A stretch of DNA of 48,357 nt from Hyphomicrobiales bacterium (GCA_900472625.1 UCIT01000013.1:1-48357), one strand, 5' to 3'. Positions 37,515 through 46,079 are shown, numbered from the stretch's first letter. The notes: generated by a model from the sequence alone, not told the origin. A program made the numbers and translations.

Positions 37515-38339
37515 ATGACCATTGTCGCCCATGAGCGCTTCCAGAGCCCGGCAGATGCGCCAGACTACGAAATCGATCGCGTCAGCCCGGTCGGGGCCGG
37601 CGCTGCTGCGATCACGCTGAAGGGGCTGGAAAAAAGCTTCGGCGGTAACCGGGTGCTACGCGGCATCAACCTTCATATTCCGGCCGGCCAGTTCGTGGCG
37701 GTGATCGGCAAGAGCGGCTGCGGCAAGAGCACCTTGCTGCGAATCCTGATGGGGCTGGATGCGCCGACGGTCGGCGAGCTTCATTTCGAGGATGCCGCTG
37801 GGAAGGACACGCAGGCCAACGCTCGTATCGTCTTCCAGGAGCCAAGATTGCTGCCGTGGTTGAGTGTTGCCGAGAACGTGGTTGTCGGGCTTGGCGACAA
37901 GATCGACAAGCGCGTGGCGCTGCGCGAGGCGGAAGCCGTGCTGTCCGAGGTGCAGCTTAGCGAGAAGACCGGCGACTGGCCGTCGCAGCTCTCCGGTGGG
38001 CAACGGCAGCGCGTGGCGCTGGTCAGGGCGCTGGTCAGCAAGCCGGGCGTGCTGGCGCTCGACGAGCCGCTCGGCGCGCTGGATGCGCTGACGCGGATCA
38101 GCATGCAGGAACTGCTCAACCGTGTGTGGCGAGAGCTCGGCTTTACCGCCGTGCTGGTCACCCACGACGTCAGTGAGGCCGTGCATCTCGCCGACCGGGT
38201 GATCGTGCTCGACGAGGGACGGGTAGCGCTCGACCTCGCCATTCCCCATCCACACCCGCGCCGTCACGGCAATGCCGATCTGGCCGAACTCGAAGGACGC
38301 CTGCTGGCCGCCATTCTCGGATCTGACGGCGGGCATTGA
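37515..38339 (+). CDS. ssuB: Sulfonate ABC transporter, ATP-binding protein
   Basis: This 274-residue ATPase has Walker [11 protein letters not shown]-loop [10 protein letters not shown], signature LSGGQRQR, Walker [13 protein letters not shown] and switch His in [14 protein letters not shown]. It energises sulfonate import through SsuC. The first 32 residues precede the ABC core. AGGAGAG lies just before the ATG, ten bases after the ssuC stop, so the two are co-transcribed. Confidence 0.94.
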   Translation: MTIVAHERFQSPADAPDYEIDRVSPVGAGAAAITLKGLEKSFGGNRVLRGINLHIPAGQFVAVIGKSGCGKSTLLRILMGLDAPTVGELHFEDAAGKDTQANARIVFQEPRLLPWLSVAENVVVGLGDKIDKRVALREAEAVLSEVQLSEKTGDWPSQLSGGQRQRVALVRALVSKPGVLALDEPLGALDALTRISMQELLNRVWRELGFTAVLVTHDVSEAVHLADRVIVLDEGRVALDLAIPHPHPRRHGNADLAELEGRLLAAILGSDGGH

Positions 38340-38356
38340 GCCGCCGCCTTCGGCTG

Positions 38357-39055
38357 TCAGGCCTCCGGCCGAAACCGGACTGGCAGATTTTCCCGGTAAG
38401 GGTAGTACTGGAAGAACGGGATGGCCTCGTCGAGGACGCGGGCGATGGAGGGGCGCTGCAGCAGCCTGCTATAATAGGCCGCAAGCTTCGGACGGCTCGA
38501 GCCGAAGGGCAGCAGCGTTTCGGCGTAAAAGAGGCCCGGCGCGGCGGCGCAGTCGGCCATGCTGAAGCTGTCGCCTGATATCCAGTCGCCGACGCCCAGC
38601 TTTTTCTCGATGACATCGTAGGACCGGCCAAGCGCTGCTCTTGCCTCGTCGGCGCGCGCCTCGCTGCCATCCGGCCGCATCCGCTCCGAAACCACTTGCT
38701 GCATCGGCTCCTGGACATAGAGATCGAAGAAGCGATCCCACAGGCGGACATTCAGCGCGTCATCGAATGCCTCGGGCACGAGCCTTTCGGAACCGGGGTA
38801 GTAGCGGTCCAGATACTCGATGATGATCGATGTCTCGAACAGCGTGCGATCACGCGCCTCATCGCGCAGCGCCGGCATCTTGCCGAGCGGGGAGACCGCG
38901 AGAAACGTCGTGCGCGACGCCTCGTCGCCTAGGTTGACGAGAACGCGCTCGAACGGCACGTCGATTTCGTAGAGGGCGATCAGGACCTTATGGCAGAACG
39001 AGGCGAGGGGATGCTGGTGCAGGACGAGTGTCAAGGAAGCGACCTTTCGAACCAT
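38357..39055 (-). CDS. Glutathione S-transferase family protein
   Basis: This protein has the GST thioredoxin-like N-domain (TLVLHQHPLASFCHKVLIALYE, SPLGKMPALRD, FETSIIIEYLD) and an all-helical C-domain with WISGDSFSMADCAAAPGL. The Ser/Cys of ASFCHK is the probable glutathione-activating site. Substrate unknown. Start doubtful: ATG 39055 lies inside a strong hairpin and has no ribosome site, while TTG 39034 has AAAGG eight bases upstream and begins where related GSTs do. Convergent with ssuB. Confidence 0.85.
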   Translation of the reverse strand: MVRKVASLTLVLHQHPLASFCHKVLIALYEIDVPFERVLVNLGDEASRTTFLAVSPLGKMPALRDEARDRTLFETSIIIEYLDRYYPGSERLVPEAFDDALNVRLWDRFFDLYVQEPMQQVVSERMRPDGSEARADEARAALGRSYDVIEKKLGVGDWISGDSFSMADCAAAPGLFYAETLLPFGSSRPKLAAYYSRLLQRPSIARVLDEAIPFFQYYPYRENLPVRFRPEA

Positions 39056-39080
39056 CCGGATTTTTGTCCGGCTGGTTCGA
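39047..39080. promoter_or_regulatory. Large inverted repeat at the GST start
   Basis: The arms at 39047-39060 and 39067-39080 (core CGAACCATCCGGA / TCCGGCTGGTTCG) pair over 14 bases with one mismatch around TTTTTG. It lies at the 5' end of the GST gene, so it is an operator or leader hairpin and not its terminator. Confidence 0.45.
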
Positions 39081-39127
39081 TTTCACCACGTCGCCTCGTC
39101 AGCGGCAAGTCTCGACAAAAGTGAGAG

Positions 39128-39946
39128 CTATTGAGCCAACTTCGCCACCACCAGATGCCCCGGTGTCGGTTGCCCGTCTTCCATGCGCACGTTGATGTCG
39201 GTGATTTCCACGAGGTCGAATCCGGTCGCGGCCAGGCGTTCGCGGACGTAGGTTTCCGAATGGGCGAAGCGCTGGTGGGGGCCGACCATGTAGGCGCGGC
39301 CGGCGAGGGTTTCGTCGGGCAGGGTTTCGGAGGAGAAGATGAAGAGACCGCCCGGTGTCAGGTTTTCGGCGGCGCCGAAGAACAGCGGCTCGAGACCGCC
39401 GAGATACGGCAGAACATCGGTGGCGGTGATAATGTCGAAGGGGTCTTCGTCGTTGTCGTCGAGAAAGTCCTCGACTTCGGCGACGAACAGGGTCTCGTAG
39501 AGATCCTTCTCGTGGGCGATCTCGACCATGTTTTCAGACAAATCGATGCCGGTCATCTCCTCGCAGAGATCGCGCAGCGTGCCGCCGGTAAGGCCGGTGC
39601 CGCAGCCAAGGTCGAGCAGACGCTTGAACGGGCCGAGGTTGAGGGCCTGCAGGCGCTGGCGCACCAGCATCGGTACGTGATAGCCGAGCTGCTCGACGAG
39701 CACATCCTCGAAGACTTCTGCGTGCTGATCGAACAGGGTCTCGACATACGCGTCCGGCGCCTTGGCGGGCGTCTCGCCACGGCCCATGGCGGCGATGCGG
39801 ACGGCGGCGCCGCCGTGATCCTCGGGATCGATCGCCAGCACCTCCTCATATGCCTTCACGGCGGCGTCGACGTCGCCCGCCTTCTCAAGCTCGAGGGCGC
39901 GGTTATAGGCTTCCGCGAGCGCTTCTTCGTCGATCTTCTTGGCCAT
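39128..39946 (-). CDS. TPR-containing SAM-dependent methyltransferase
   Basis: The 272-residue protein starts with one TPR-like helical pair (EEALAEAYNRALELEKAGD, AAVKAYEEVLAIDPED). A class I methyltransferase follows: motif I LLDLGCGTGLTGGTLRD, motif II TGIDLSENM, and DIITATDVLPYLG. It closely resembles 'methyltransferase domain, TPR' proteins of rhizobia whose target is unknown. GGTGGATG precedes the ATG at 39946. The open frame to 40381 only runs through the usg gene. usg, 107 bp upstream, may be in the same operon. Confidence 0.85.
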   Translation of the reverse strand: MAKKIDEEALAEAYNRALELEKAGDVDAAVKAYEEVLAIDPEDHGGAAVRIAAMGRGETPAKAPDAYVETLFDQHAEVFEDVLVEQLGYHVPMLVRQRLQALNLGPFKRLLDLGCGTGLTGGTLRDLCEEMTGIDLSENMVEIAHEKDLYETLFVAEVEDFLDDNDEDPFDIITATDVLPYLGGLEPLFFGAAENLTPGGLFIFSSETLPDETLAGRAYMVGPHQRFAHSETYVRERLAATGFDLVEITDINVRMEDGQPTPGHLVVAKLAQ

Positions 39947-40053
39947 GTCATCCACCGCTGTTCTATCCGTTGCGCAGCCTCTAAGGCGACTGGACGGCTT
40001 TTGCAATGGTGACGTTGGAGGTTCGGGCCGCGGCAGCTCCGGCTGGGCCAGCC

Positions 40054-40320
40054 TCAGTTGATGATGAACTCGCCCTTCAGCGCGCGCCATTCGCTTGCCG
40101 AAATCAGCTTGCGGTGGATGTAGCGCACCGAATGGAGTGGGCCGTCGAGCTTTTCCTGCCAGAATTTGAGGAAGCCGCGCATCTCCGGGAAGTCCGGCGC
40201 AAGGTCGTAGTCCTGCCAGATGTAGCTCTGCAGGATCGCCTGGTGATCGGGCATGCGATAGATGATCTGCGCGGTCGTCAGGCCGTAGCCCTGAAGCTGT
40301 CTTTCCATGTCCCTGTGCAT
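40054..40320 (-). CDS. usg: Usg family protein
   Basis: This 88-residue protein matches the Usg family, first noted near tryptophan genes and of unknown function. Diagnostic are LTTAQIIYRMPDH, LQSYIWQDYDLAPDFPEM and FWQEKLDGPLHSVR. GAGG lies seven bases before the ATG at 40320. A second Met four residues later is possible. No tryptophan genes are nearby, so the classical linkage is lost here. Confidence 0.85.
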   Translation of the reverse strand: MHRDMERQLQGYGLTTAQIIYRMPDHQAILQSYIWQDYDLAPDFPEMRGFLKFWQEKLDGPLHSVRYIHRKLISASEWRALKGEFIIN

Positions 40321-40444
40321 GTCTTCGCCTCGCTTCCTGTTTCCATCCGACGCTTATTAGCGTCCAGTGAAATGGAAGCATGCCATGGTTAACCGAAGCT
40401 TGCGAGAATGCCGGTATTTTTGATTTAGCTGTCTATTTTCAATG

Positions 40445-40478
40445 GTTTGGCAGCTCTCTTATCCGAGTGCTGCCAAAC
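40445..40478 (-). terminator. Hairpin after the amino-acid transporter operon
   Basis: GTTTGGCAGC (40445-40454) pairs with GCTGCCAAAC (40469-40478). On the minus strand it begins three bases after the permease stop. A 14-base loop and no long T-run make it a moderate candidate. Confidence 0.5.
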
Positions 40479-40481
40479 AGG

Positions 40482-41312
40482 TCAGCGTTTCAGATGGCGC
40501 GTCAGGCGGCGTTCTATCCAGTCCCAGAGGTGGCGCAGCGCCTCGACCATGGCAAGGTAGAAGATCGCGGCCCAGAGATAGGTCTGGTAGTCGAAGGTGC
40601 GCGAGAAGGCGTAGCGCGTTTCGCCCATCAGATCGAGAACGGTTATGATGGCGACGACCGCCGAGCCCTTGATCAGCAGGATGATCTCGTTGCCGTAGGG
40701 CCGCAGCGCCACGATGAGGGCTTGCGGCAGGACGATCTTGCGGAAGGCGATGGCCTTGTGAATGCCGAGCGAGGCGGCGGCCTCATGCTGGCCACGTGGC
40801 ACACTCTCGATGGCGCCGCGCAGGATTTCCGCCTGATAGGCCGCGGTGTTGATGGTCATCGAGAACAGGCCACAGTACCAGGCATCGCGGAAGAACCACC
40901 AGAGGCCTACCGCTTCAAGCTGCGGGCGGAACTGGCCGAGGCCGTAATAGATCAGGAAGAGCTGGGCCAGAAGCGGGGTGCCGCGGAAGACATAGACGTA
41001 GGCGAAGGCGAGGCCGCCGATGATCTTGTTCTTCGACATGCGGGCAAAGGCCAGCGGCAGCGATAGCACGGCACCACAGACGACGGACACGGCGACCAGC
41101 GTGATCGTGGTCATCAGTCCGTGCAGATAGCGCGGGCCGTAACGGGTGAATTTCTCGATGTCCCAGCCGGTGATGATCATGGCGACCAGCGCTACGGCGA
41201 GGACGATCCACAGGCCGACGACCACGCAGCCGGTGAAGCGCGTCAGCGTCATCGGCTTTTCGAGGTTCTTCGGCGCCGGCTGCGGGGGGATCAGAACGTC
41301 AGCGTGGCTCAT
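40482..41312 (-). CDS. Polar amino-acid ABC transporter, permease (HisM/OccM type)
   Basis: This 276-residue permease has five to six membrane segments, FRGTPLLAQLFLIYYGLG, and the EAA loop GQHEAAASLGIHKAIAFRKIVLPQA. These are hallmarks of the His/Glu/Arg/opine family. A 25-residue N-terminal cytoplasmic extension precedes the first helix. Its ATG overlaps the TGA of the partner permease. The exact amino acid is not deducible, but basic amino acids or opines fit the family. Confidence 0.92.
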   Translation of the reverse strand: MSHADVLIPPQPAPKNLEKPMTLTRFTGCVVVGLWIVLAVALVAMIITGWDIEKFTRYGPRYLHGLMTTITLVAVSVVCGAVLSLPLAFARMSKNKIIGGLAFAYVYVFRGTPLLAQLFLIYYGLGQFRPQLEAVGLWWFFRDAWYCGLFSMTINTAAYQAEILRGAIESVPRGQHEAAASLGIHKAIAFRKIVLPQALIVALRPYGNEIILLIKGSAVVAIITVLDLMGETRYAFSRTFDYQTYLWAAIFYLAMVEALRHLWDWIERRLTRHLKR

Positions 41313-42112
41313 CGGCGGATCTCCGAGCGTCTTGCCCAGCGTTCGATGTAACGCAGGCCGAACGAGGAAATGATGGCGAGGCTGAGATAGATGCCGCAGG
41401 CTAGCGTGTAGAACAGGAAGGCTTCCTTGGTCACCTTCACGGCGACGCCGGTCTGGCGCAGCACGTCGGCAAGGCCGATGATCGATACGTAGGAGGTGTC
41501 CTTCAGGAGGATCATCCAGAGATTGACAAGACCGGGGAGGGCGACGCGGATGAGCTGCGGCAGGATGATCAGTAGCATGGTGCGGCCGCGATGGAGGCCG
41601 AGCGCATGGCCCGCCTCGTACTGACCCTTTGGAATGGCGCGAAAGGCCGACAGAAGCACTTCCGAACAATAGGCGGAGAACACCACGGAAAGCGCGATGA
41701 CGCCGGAGAAGAAGGCATTGATCTCGACGCGCCCGTCATAGCCGACCCAGGCCAGGACCGACTGGATGAGGATCTGCATGCCGTAATATATGATGAAGAG
41801 CGTCAGCAGTTCCGGCAGGCCGCGAAAGATGGTGGTGTAGATGCCGGCAGCGAGCCGCACCGACTTTTCCTCGGATTGCTGGCCGAGTGCGACGAGGAAG
41901 CCGATCAGCAGTCCTATGGGCAGCGTGACGAGAGCGACGCCGACGGTGACCTTGAGGCCGGCGGCGATCTCATCGCCCCAGCCGGTATCGCCGCAGGCGA
42001 GAATCGTCGACTGGCCGAGCCATGTGAAAATCCCGACAGGTCCGCAGAGCGGATCAAACACATATCCAATCCAGGCCCAAAGCGAACCCAGCGCGGAAAA
42101 TAATCCGCCCAT
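41309..42112 (-). CDS. Polar amino-acid ABC transporter, permease (HisQ/OccQ type)
   Basis: This 267-residue permease carries FRGLPELLTLFIIYYGMQ and the EAA loop GQYEAGHALGLHRGRTMLLIILPQ. The first 45 residues include a Cys-containing segment (DPLCGPVGIFTW) between two hydrophobic stretches, typical of the OccQ/NocQ branch. GAGGGGAAA precedes the ATG. It forms a heterodimer with the next gene. It is separated from the binding-protein gene by a strong hairpin. Confidence 0.92.
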   Translation of the reverse strand: MGGLFSALGSLWAWIGYVFDPLCGPVGIFTWLGQSTILACGDTGWGDEIAAGLKVTVGVALVTLPIGLLIGFLVALGQQSEEKSVRLAAGIYTTIFRGLPELLTLFIIYYGMQILIQSVLAWVGYDGRVEINAFFSGVIALSVVFSAYCSEVLLSAFRAIPKGQYEAGHALGLHRGRTMLLIILPQLIRVALPGLVNLWMILLKDTSYVSIIGLADVLRQTGVAVKVTKEAFLFYTLACGIYLSLAIISSFGLRYIERWARRSEIRR

Positions 42113-42164
42113 GCCACGTTTCCCCTCGCGGCTTTTGCCGCTTTCATCTTGTCTTCTTTGTCAA

Positions 42165-42197
42165 ACAAAAATGGCGGAAGGGCAAGCCTTCCGCCAT
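42165..42197 (-). terminator. Intra-operon terminator/attenuator after the binding-protein gene
   Basis: On the minus strand ATGGCGGAAGG and CCTTCCGCCAT (11 bp, 42171-42181 with 42187-42197) pair around five bases and are followed by TTTTTGTTTG. This is a good intrinsic terminator, 24 bases after the binding-protein stop and before the permeases. It should reduce permease relative to binding-protein expression. Confidence 0.75.
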
Positions 42198-42221
42198 CGC
42201 ATTTGTTAGTGGCCTACAGGA

Positions 42222-42998
42222 TTATTCTTCGCCGTAGACGTTGAAGTCGAAATACTTGTCCTGGATCTTCTTGTAGGTGCCGTTGGCGCGGATCGCTGCG
42301 ATCGCGGTGTTCAGCTTTTCGCGCAGCGGATCGCCCTGGCGCACGGCAATGCCGGCACCAACGCCGTTGATTTCCTTGTCGACCGGAAGCGTCGTCAGGA
42401 TCTTGCAGCAGGCGCCTGCGTCCGACTTGACCCACTGCGATAGTACGACGACGTCGTCGATGACGGCATCGACACGGCCGTTGGAGATGTCGAGCTTGTA
42501 CTCGTCAGCCGTCGGATAGAGCTTCAGCTCGGTATCGGGCAGGTGCTTTTCGGCGTAGTTCGAGTGGGTGGTCGAGGTCTGCGCGCCGATGGTCTTGCCC
42601 TTCAGGCCGGCCACGTCGGTGACGGTGGAGTCCTTCGGTACGGCAACGGCCGGAGGCGTGTTGTAGTACTTGTTGGTGAAGTCGACGAGCTTGGAGCGCT
42701 CCGGCGTGATCGACATGGACGAGATGATCATGTCGAACTTCTTGGCGTTGAGGCCAGGAATGATGCCGTCCCAGTCGCTGCTGACGATGGTGCAGTCGGC
42801 CTTCATTTCCGTGCAGAGCGCGCGAGCGATGTCCATGTCGAAGCCGAGGAACTGGCCGCTGGCATCGACGTATTCGAAGGGCGGGTAGGTCGAGTCCGTA
42901 CCGATGACATACTTCTCGCCATCAGCCATGGCCGAGCCCGCGAAGAGCGACATCGCGGCGATCGAGGCGGCTGCGAGAAAACGGGTGGAGATATGCAT
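42222..42998 (-). CDS. Polar amino-acid ABC transporter, periplasmic binding protein
   Basis: This 258-residue protein has a signal peptide (MHISTRFLAAASIAAMSLFAGSAMA). The family-3 solute-binding fold follows: YVIGTDSTYPPFEYVD, GFDMDIARALC, DWDGIIPGLNAKKFDMIISSMSI-like core, DFTNKYYNTPP and GRVDAVIDD. It is a Lys/Arg/ornithine or opine-type binding protein. Cys pairs (CTEMKADC and CC near GACCK) are usual for this branch. GAGGA precedes the ATG. First gene of the transporter operon. Confidence 0.93.
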   Translation of the reverse strand: MHISTRFLAAASIAAMSLFAGSAMADGEKYVIGTDSTYPPFEYVDASGQFLGFDMDIARALCTEMKADCTIVSSDWDGIIPGLNAKKFDMIISSMSITPERSKLVDFTNKYYNTPPAVAVPKDSTVTDVAGLKGKTIGAQTSTTHSNYAEKHLPDTELKLYPTADEYKLDISNGRVDAVIDDVVVLSQWVKSDAGACCKILTTLPVDKEINGVGAGIAVRQGDPLREKLNTAIAAIRANGTYKKIQDKYFDFNVYGEE

Positions 42999-43318
42999 TT
43001 GAGTCCTCTCTGTTGGTTGCCGTACGCCTCTCTTTTTTCGGGAAGGCGTGTAGCAGGGCGCTGCTTTGCAACGCCTTGGCGCGATAATCAAACCTTTTTT
43101 GCGAAGATTGCAACTGGATTCGCAGACAGATTGTGCGTTGCAAATTGTGGCAAAGATGAACGTTTGCAAACCGTCATATTCATACCGGGTTAATGGGGCA
43201 CTTCGTAAGACCAATGGAACGAATCCTGTAGTGATCTGTTTAGAGACGCTCCATTGCGAACTGAAAAGAGACGCTCTCCAAGACGTCTCTAAGAATAGAC
43301 AAGAAACGAGGAGACCTC
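42999..43318. other. Divergent regulatory region, amino-acid transporter / ompA-like
   Basis: No gene is seen in these 320 bp. They contain four TTGCAA palindromes (43066, 43108, 43138, 43164) and, nearer the OmpA-like gene, two copies of AGAGACGCTC (43242-43251, 43267-43276). TTAGAGACG (43240-43248) is complementary to CGTCTCTAA (43284-43292), so alternative leader hairpins can form. Confidence 0.55.
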
Positions 43319-45502
43319 ATGGGAATGAAATCCAGACTGTTTGCCAGCGCGGCATTTCCGCTTCTTTCGCTGTCGCTGGTGCTGCCTCCGGCGCATGTTT
43401 TCGCCGCAGCACCAAGCGTCGAGCAGCCCGGTAGGGTACAGCGTGCCGTCGCCGGCAGCGTCGAGGTGGCGCAGGACGCACCCACCGACGAGGAATTGCT
43501 GAAGAAGCGCCAGCAGCAGGAACAGGAACAGCAGCAGGCGCCGGCCGAGGCTCCCAAGGCGCCGGAACCGGCTGCCGAGGCACCACCGCCGCCACCGAAG
43601 CAGGAAGCGCCAGCCGAAGCTGCGCCGGCAGCCGAGCCCGCCCAGCAGCAGGAGGCACCTGCCGAGAAGCCGCGCAAACGCGAACCCGCTGCCGAACAGC
43701 CGGCCGCAGAACAGCCTGCGCAGCAGGAAGCGCCGGTGGAGAAGCCACGCAAGCAGAAGCAGCCTGCAGCTGAGCAGACGCAGGAGCAGGTAGCGCCGGC
43801 GGACGAACAGCCGGCCGAAAAGCCGCGCCGCAACAAGCGTGACAAGCAGCCACAGGCGGAAGAAGCCGCGCCGCAGGATCAGGCAGCCCCACAAGCCGAA
43901 CCAGCTCAGCCCCAGGCCGAACAGCCGCAGGGCGAAGAGCAGAAGCCGGCGCGCAAGAACGGCAAGCCGGCAACGGCCGAAGGTGGCGAACAGCCAGCCA
44001 AGCCGCCACGCAAGAAGCCTGCCGCGGAAGCACAGCCTGCAGAGACCGATGCGCAGAAGCCGGCTGCCGAGCAGGCCGCGCCTGAAAAGCCCGCCACCCC
44101 ACAGGACAAGCCACAGCAGGAGCCTGCCGCTGGAAAGGCACCCGTTCCGGCACCGCAACCCGGCGAGGCACAGGCGCCCGCTCAACCCGGCGAGGCTCCG
44201 GCCCAGCCGCAGGGCGAACAGGCCGCGCCCGGGCAGCCCAATCCGGCGCAGCCTGCCGACGGTTCCGCTCAGCCTCCGGCTGCCGGCCAGGCCGAGCAGG
44301 CCATTCCGGCGCCCGAGAAGGTGACGCCGCAGGAGATCGAGCGTCGCAAGGAGATTGCCGCCGATCCGGGCAAGAGCACGGAGACCGTCGTTCTGCCGGT
44401 GCAGAATGGCGCCGCGGTTCTCGACAGCGACAAGGATGCCGACCGCTCCGGTGGCGTGCAGTCTCGCCGTGACCGCGACAAGCAGCGCGGCCAGGAAGAA
44501 CAGGTGCGCGTGCCGAAGTCGGACGCCGACGCACAGCTGGCAGCGCCAGGCGGCGCCAAGCCGGCACCGGTGAAGATCGAAGCGATCACCAGCGAGCAGG
44601 GGCAGCGTCTCGACCAGCGGCCGCAGTTCGCCCGTCCCGATGGTGCGCGCTACGGTGAGCGGGGTGACGACAACCGTGTCATCATCCAGTTCAACAACCA
44701 GACCTATGTCCGTGGTGACGACGACCGCCGATTCCTGCGCGATGGCGAGCGTCCGACCTATGAACAGCTGCCCCGCGACCGCTTCCGCGAGACGATCGAT
44801 CGCGACGGCTACCAGATCGTGACGGTGCGCAACCGCTACGGCGATATCATCCAGCGTTCGCGGATCGACAATCGCGGCCGCGAGCATGTGCTCTATTACA
44901 CGCCTGATCTCTACGATAATCCCGATCGCGACTACTTCGAGGATCCGGGTGCCGATCTGCCGCCGATGCGCCTGCGCATTCCGCTGCAGGACTACATCAT
45001 GGACACCAGCCAGGATGACGGCCGCGACTATTACGACTTCCTGCGCGAGCCGCCGGTCGAGCCGGTCGAGCGTGTCTATTCGCTGAATGAGGTGAAGTAC
45101 TCGGCCCGTATTCGCGACAAGGTCCGTCGTATCGATCTGGATACGGTGACGTTCGCCACCGGCAGCGCCGAGATTCCGATGAGCCAGGCGCGCAGCATGC
45201 GCAAGGTGGCCGACGCGATCAATGCGGTGCTGAAGAAGGACCCGACCGAAACCTTCCTGATCGAAGGTCATACCGATGCTGTTGGCTCCGACCAGAGCAA
45301 CCTGATCCTGTCGGACCAGCGCGCGGAATCGGTGGCCAACGTGATGACCGATGTCTACGGCATTCCGCCGGAAAACCTGGCGACGCAGGGCTATGGCGAG
45401 CGCTACCTGAAGGTCAACACGCAGGGACCGGAGCAGGAAAACCGCCGCGTCACCATCCGCCGCGTCACGGCGCTGGTGCGTCCGGTCGCTTCGCGTAACT
45501 GA
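43319..45502 (+). CDS. OmpA-family outer membrane protein with long Pro/Ala/Glu/Gln-rich segment
   Basis: This 727-residue exported protein has several parts. A signal peptide ends HVFA. A low-complexity region (residues about 57-335) is dominated by Pro, Ala, Glu, Gln and Lys with recurring units such as PAAEQPA and EKPRK. A charged middle domain (about 340-590) is rich in Asp and Arg (RGDDDRRFLRDGERP). A C-terminal OmpA domain (about 592-715) follows with TVTFATGSAEIP, IEGHTDAVGSDQSNLILSDQRAE-like core and ATQGYGE. The OmpA domain should bind peptidoglycan non-covalently. No beta-barrel is evident, so the middle domain may act in the periplasm or at the outer membrane. GAGGAG precedes the ATG, and a strong terminator follows. 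Confidence 0.9.
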   Translation: MGMKSRLFASAAFPLLSLSLVLPPAHVFAAAPSVEQPGRVQRAVAGSVEVAQDAPTDEELLKKRQQQEQEQQQAPAEAPKAPEPAAEAPPPPPKQEAPAEAAPAAEPAQQQEAPAEKPRKREPAAEQPAAEQPAQQEAPVEKPRKQKQPAAEQTQEQVAPADEQPAEKPRRNKRDKQPQAEEAAPQDQAAPQAEPAQPQAEQPQGEEQKPARKNGKPATAEGGEQPAKPPRKKPAAEAQPAETDAQKPAAEQAAPEKPATPQDKPQQEPAAGKAPVPAPQPGEAQAPAQPGEAPAQPQGEQAAPGQPNPAQPADGSAQPPAAGQAEQAIPAPEKVTPQEIERRKEIAADPGKSTETVVLPVQNGAAVLDSDKDADRSGGVQSRRDRDKQRGQEEQVRVPKSDADAQLAAPGGAKPAPVKIEAITSEQGQRLDQRPQFARPDGARYGERGDDNRVIIQFNNQTYVRGDDDRRFLRDGERPTYEQLPRDRFRETIDRDGYQIVTVRNRYGDIIQRSRIDNRGREHVLYYTPDLYDNPDRDYFEDPGADLPPMRLRIPLQDYIMDTSQDDGRDYYDFLREPPVEPVERVYSLNEVKYSARIRDKVRRIDLDTVTFATGSAEIPMSQARSMRKVADAINAVLKKDPTETFLIEGHTDAVGSDQSNLILSDQRAESVANVMTDVYGIPPENLATQGYGERYLKVNTQGPEQENRRVTIRRVTALVRPVASRN

Positions 45503-45529
45503 GGCAAGGCCTGACAATTGAAAGACGAG

Positions 45530-45558
45530 AAAGCCGCCGGGTGACTGGCGGCTTTTTT
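45530..45558 (+). terminator. Intrinsic terminator of the OmpA-family gene
   Basis: AAAGCCGCC (45530-45538) pairs with GGCGGCTTT (45547-45555), and the T-run extends to 45558. It begins 27 bases after the stop. It touches the stop codon of the convergent mobB gene and may serve both directions. Confidence 0.85.
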
Positions 45559-46079
45559 CATTGCCGTGGAGGCAGCGCTACAGTCGTCGCGATGAAATCG
45601 GCGATGGCATTCGTGTCGTCGAGGTCGAAGACGGGCAGGGAGGCGTCGCCGACCGGATGGTCGGCGGCGATGGCGACGATATGGGGGTCGCCGGGTGCCA
45701 GCGGCTCGCGGTTGGCGGCTTGCAGGCGACGGGCTTCGATCTTGGGGATCGGTTCGCGCTTGTAGCCTTCGATCAGCACGAGATCGCAGGGGGCGATGCG
45801 GGACAGGATTTCCTCGAAGGTCGGTTCGGCAGCACCGCGCAGTTCGTGCATGATGGCATAACGAGTGCCGGAGACGATGGTCACCTCGTGGGCACCGGCC
45901 TGCCGGTGGCGGTAGCTGTCGGCGCCGACCTTGTCGATGTCGAAATCATGGTGGGCGTGCTTGATGGTCGAGATGCGATAGCCGCGGCGGGTGAATTCCT
46001 CGACAAGCCGGACCGCAAGACCCGTCTTGCCCGAGTTCTTCCAGCCGGAAATTCCGAAGATGCGCGGCCGCTCGTTCAC
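45558..46079 (-). CDS. mobB: Molybdopterin-guanine dinucleotide biosynthesis adaptor MobB
   Basis: MobB is a GTP-binding partner of MobA in attaching GMP to molybdopterin. The 173-residue protein has the P-loop GWKNSGKTGL, then STIKHAHHDFDID and LVLIEGYKREPIPKIE, all diagnostic. GTG 46079 was chosen since it overlaps the mobA stop (GTGA) and has AAGGTGA upstream. An ATG at 46097 with GAGG upstream would add six residues and overlap mobA by 22 bases. Both are acceptable. Confidence 0.92.
   Translation of the reverse strand: MNERPRIFGISGWKNSGKTGLAVRLVEEFTRRGYRISTIKHAHHDFDIDKVGADSYRHRQAGAHEVTIVSGTRYAIMHELRGAAEPTFEEILSRIAPCDLVLIEGYKREPIPKIEARRLQAANREPLAPGDPHIVAIAADHPVGDASLPVFDLDDTNAIADFIATTVALPPRQ

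Noticed and set aside
43289..45517. 742-codon open frame antisense to the OmpA-family gene
   Set aside because: Arg/Leu-rich mirror of repetitive coding DNA, with no ribosome site or recognisable domain.
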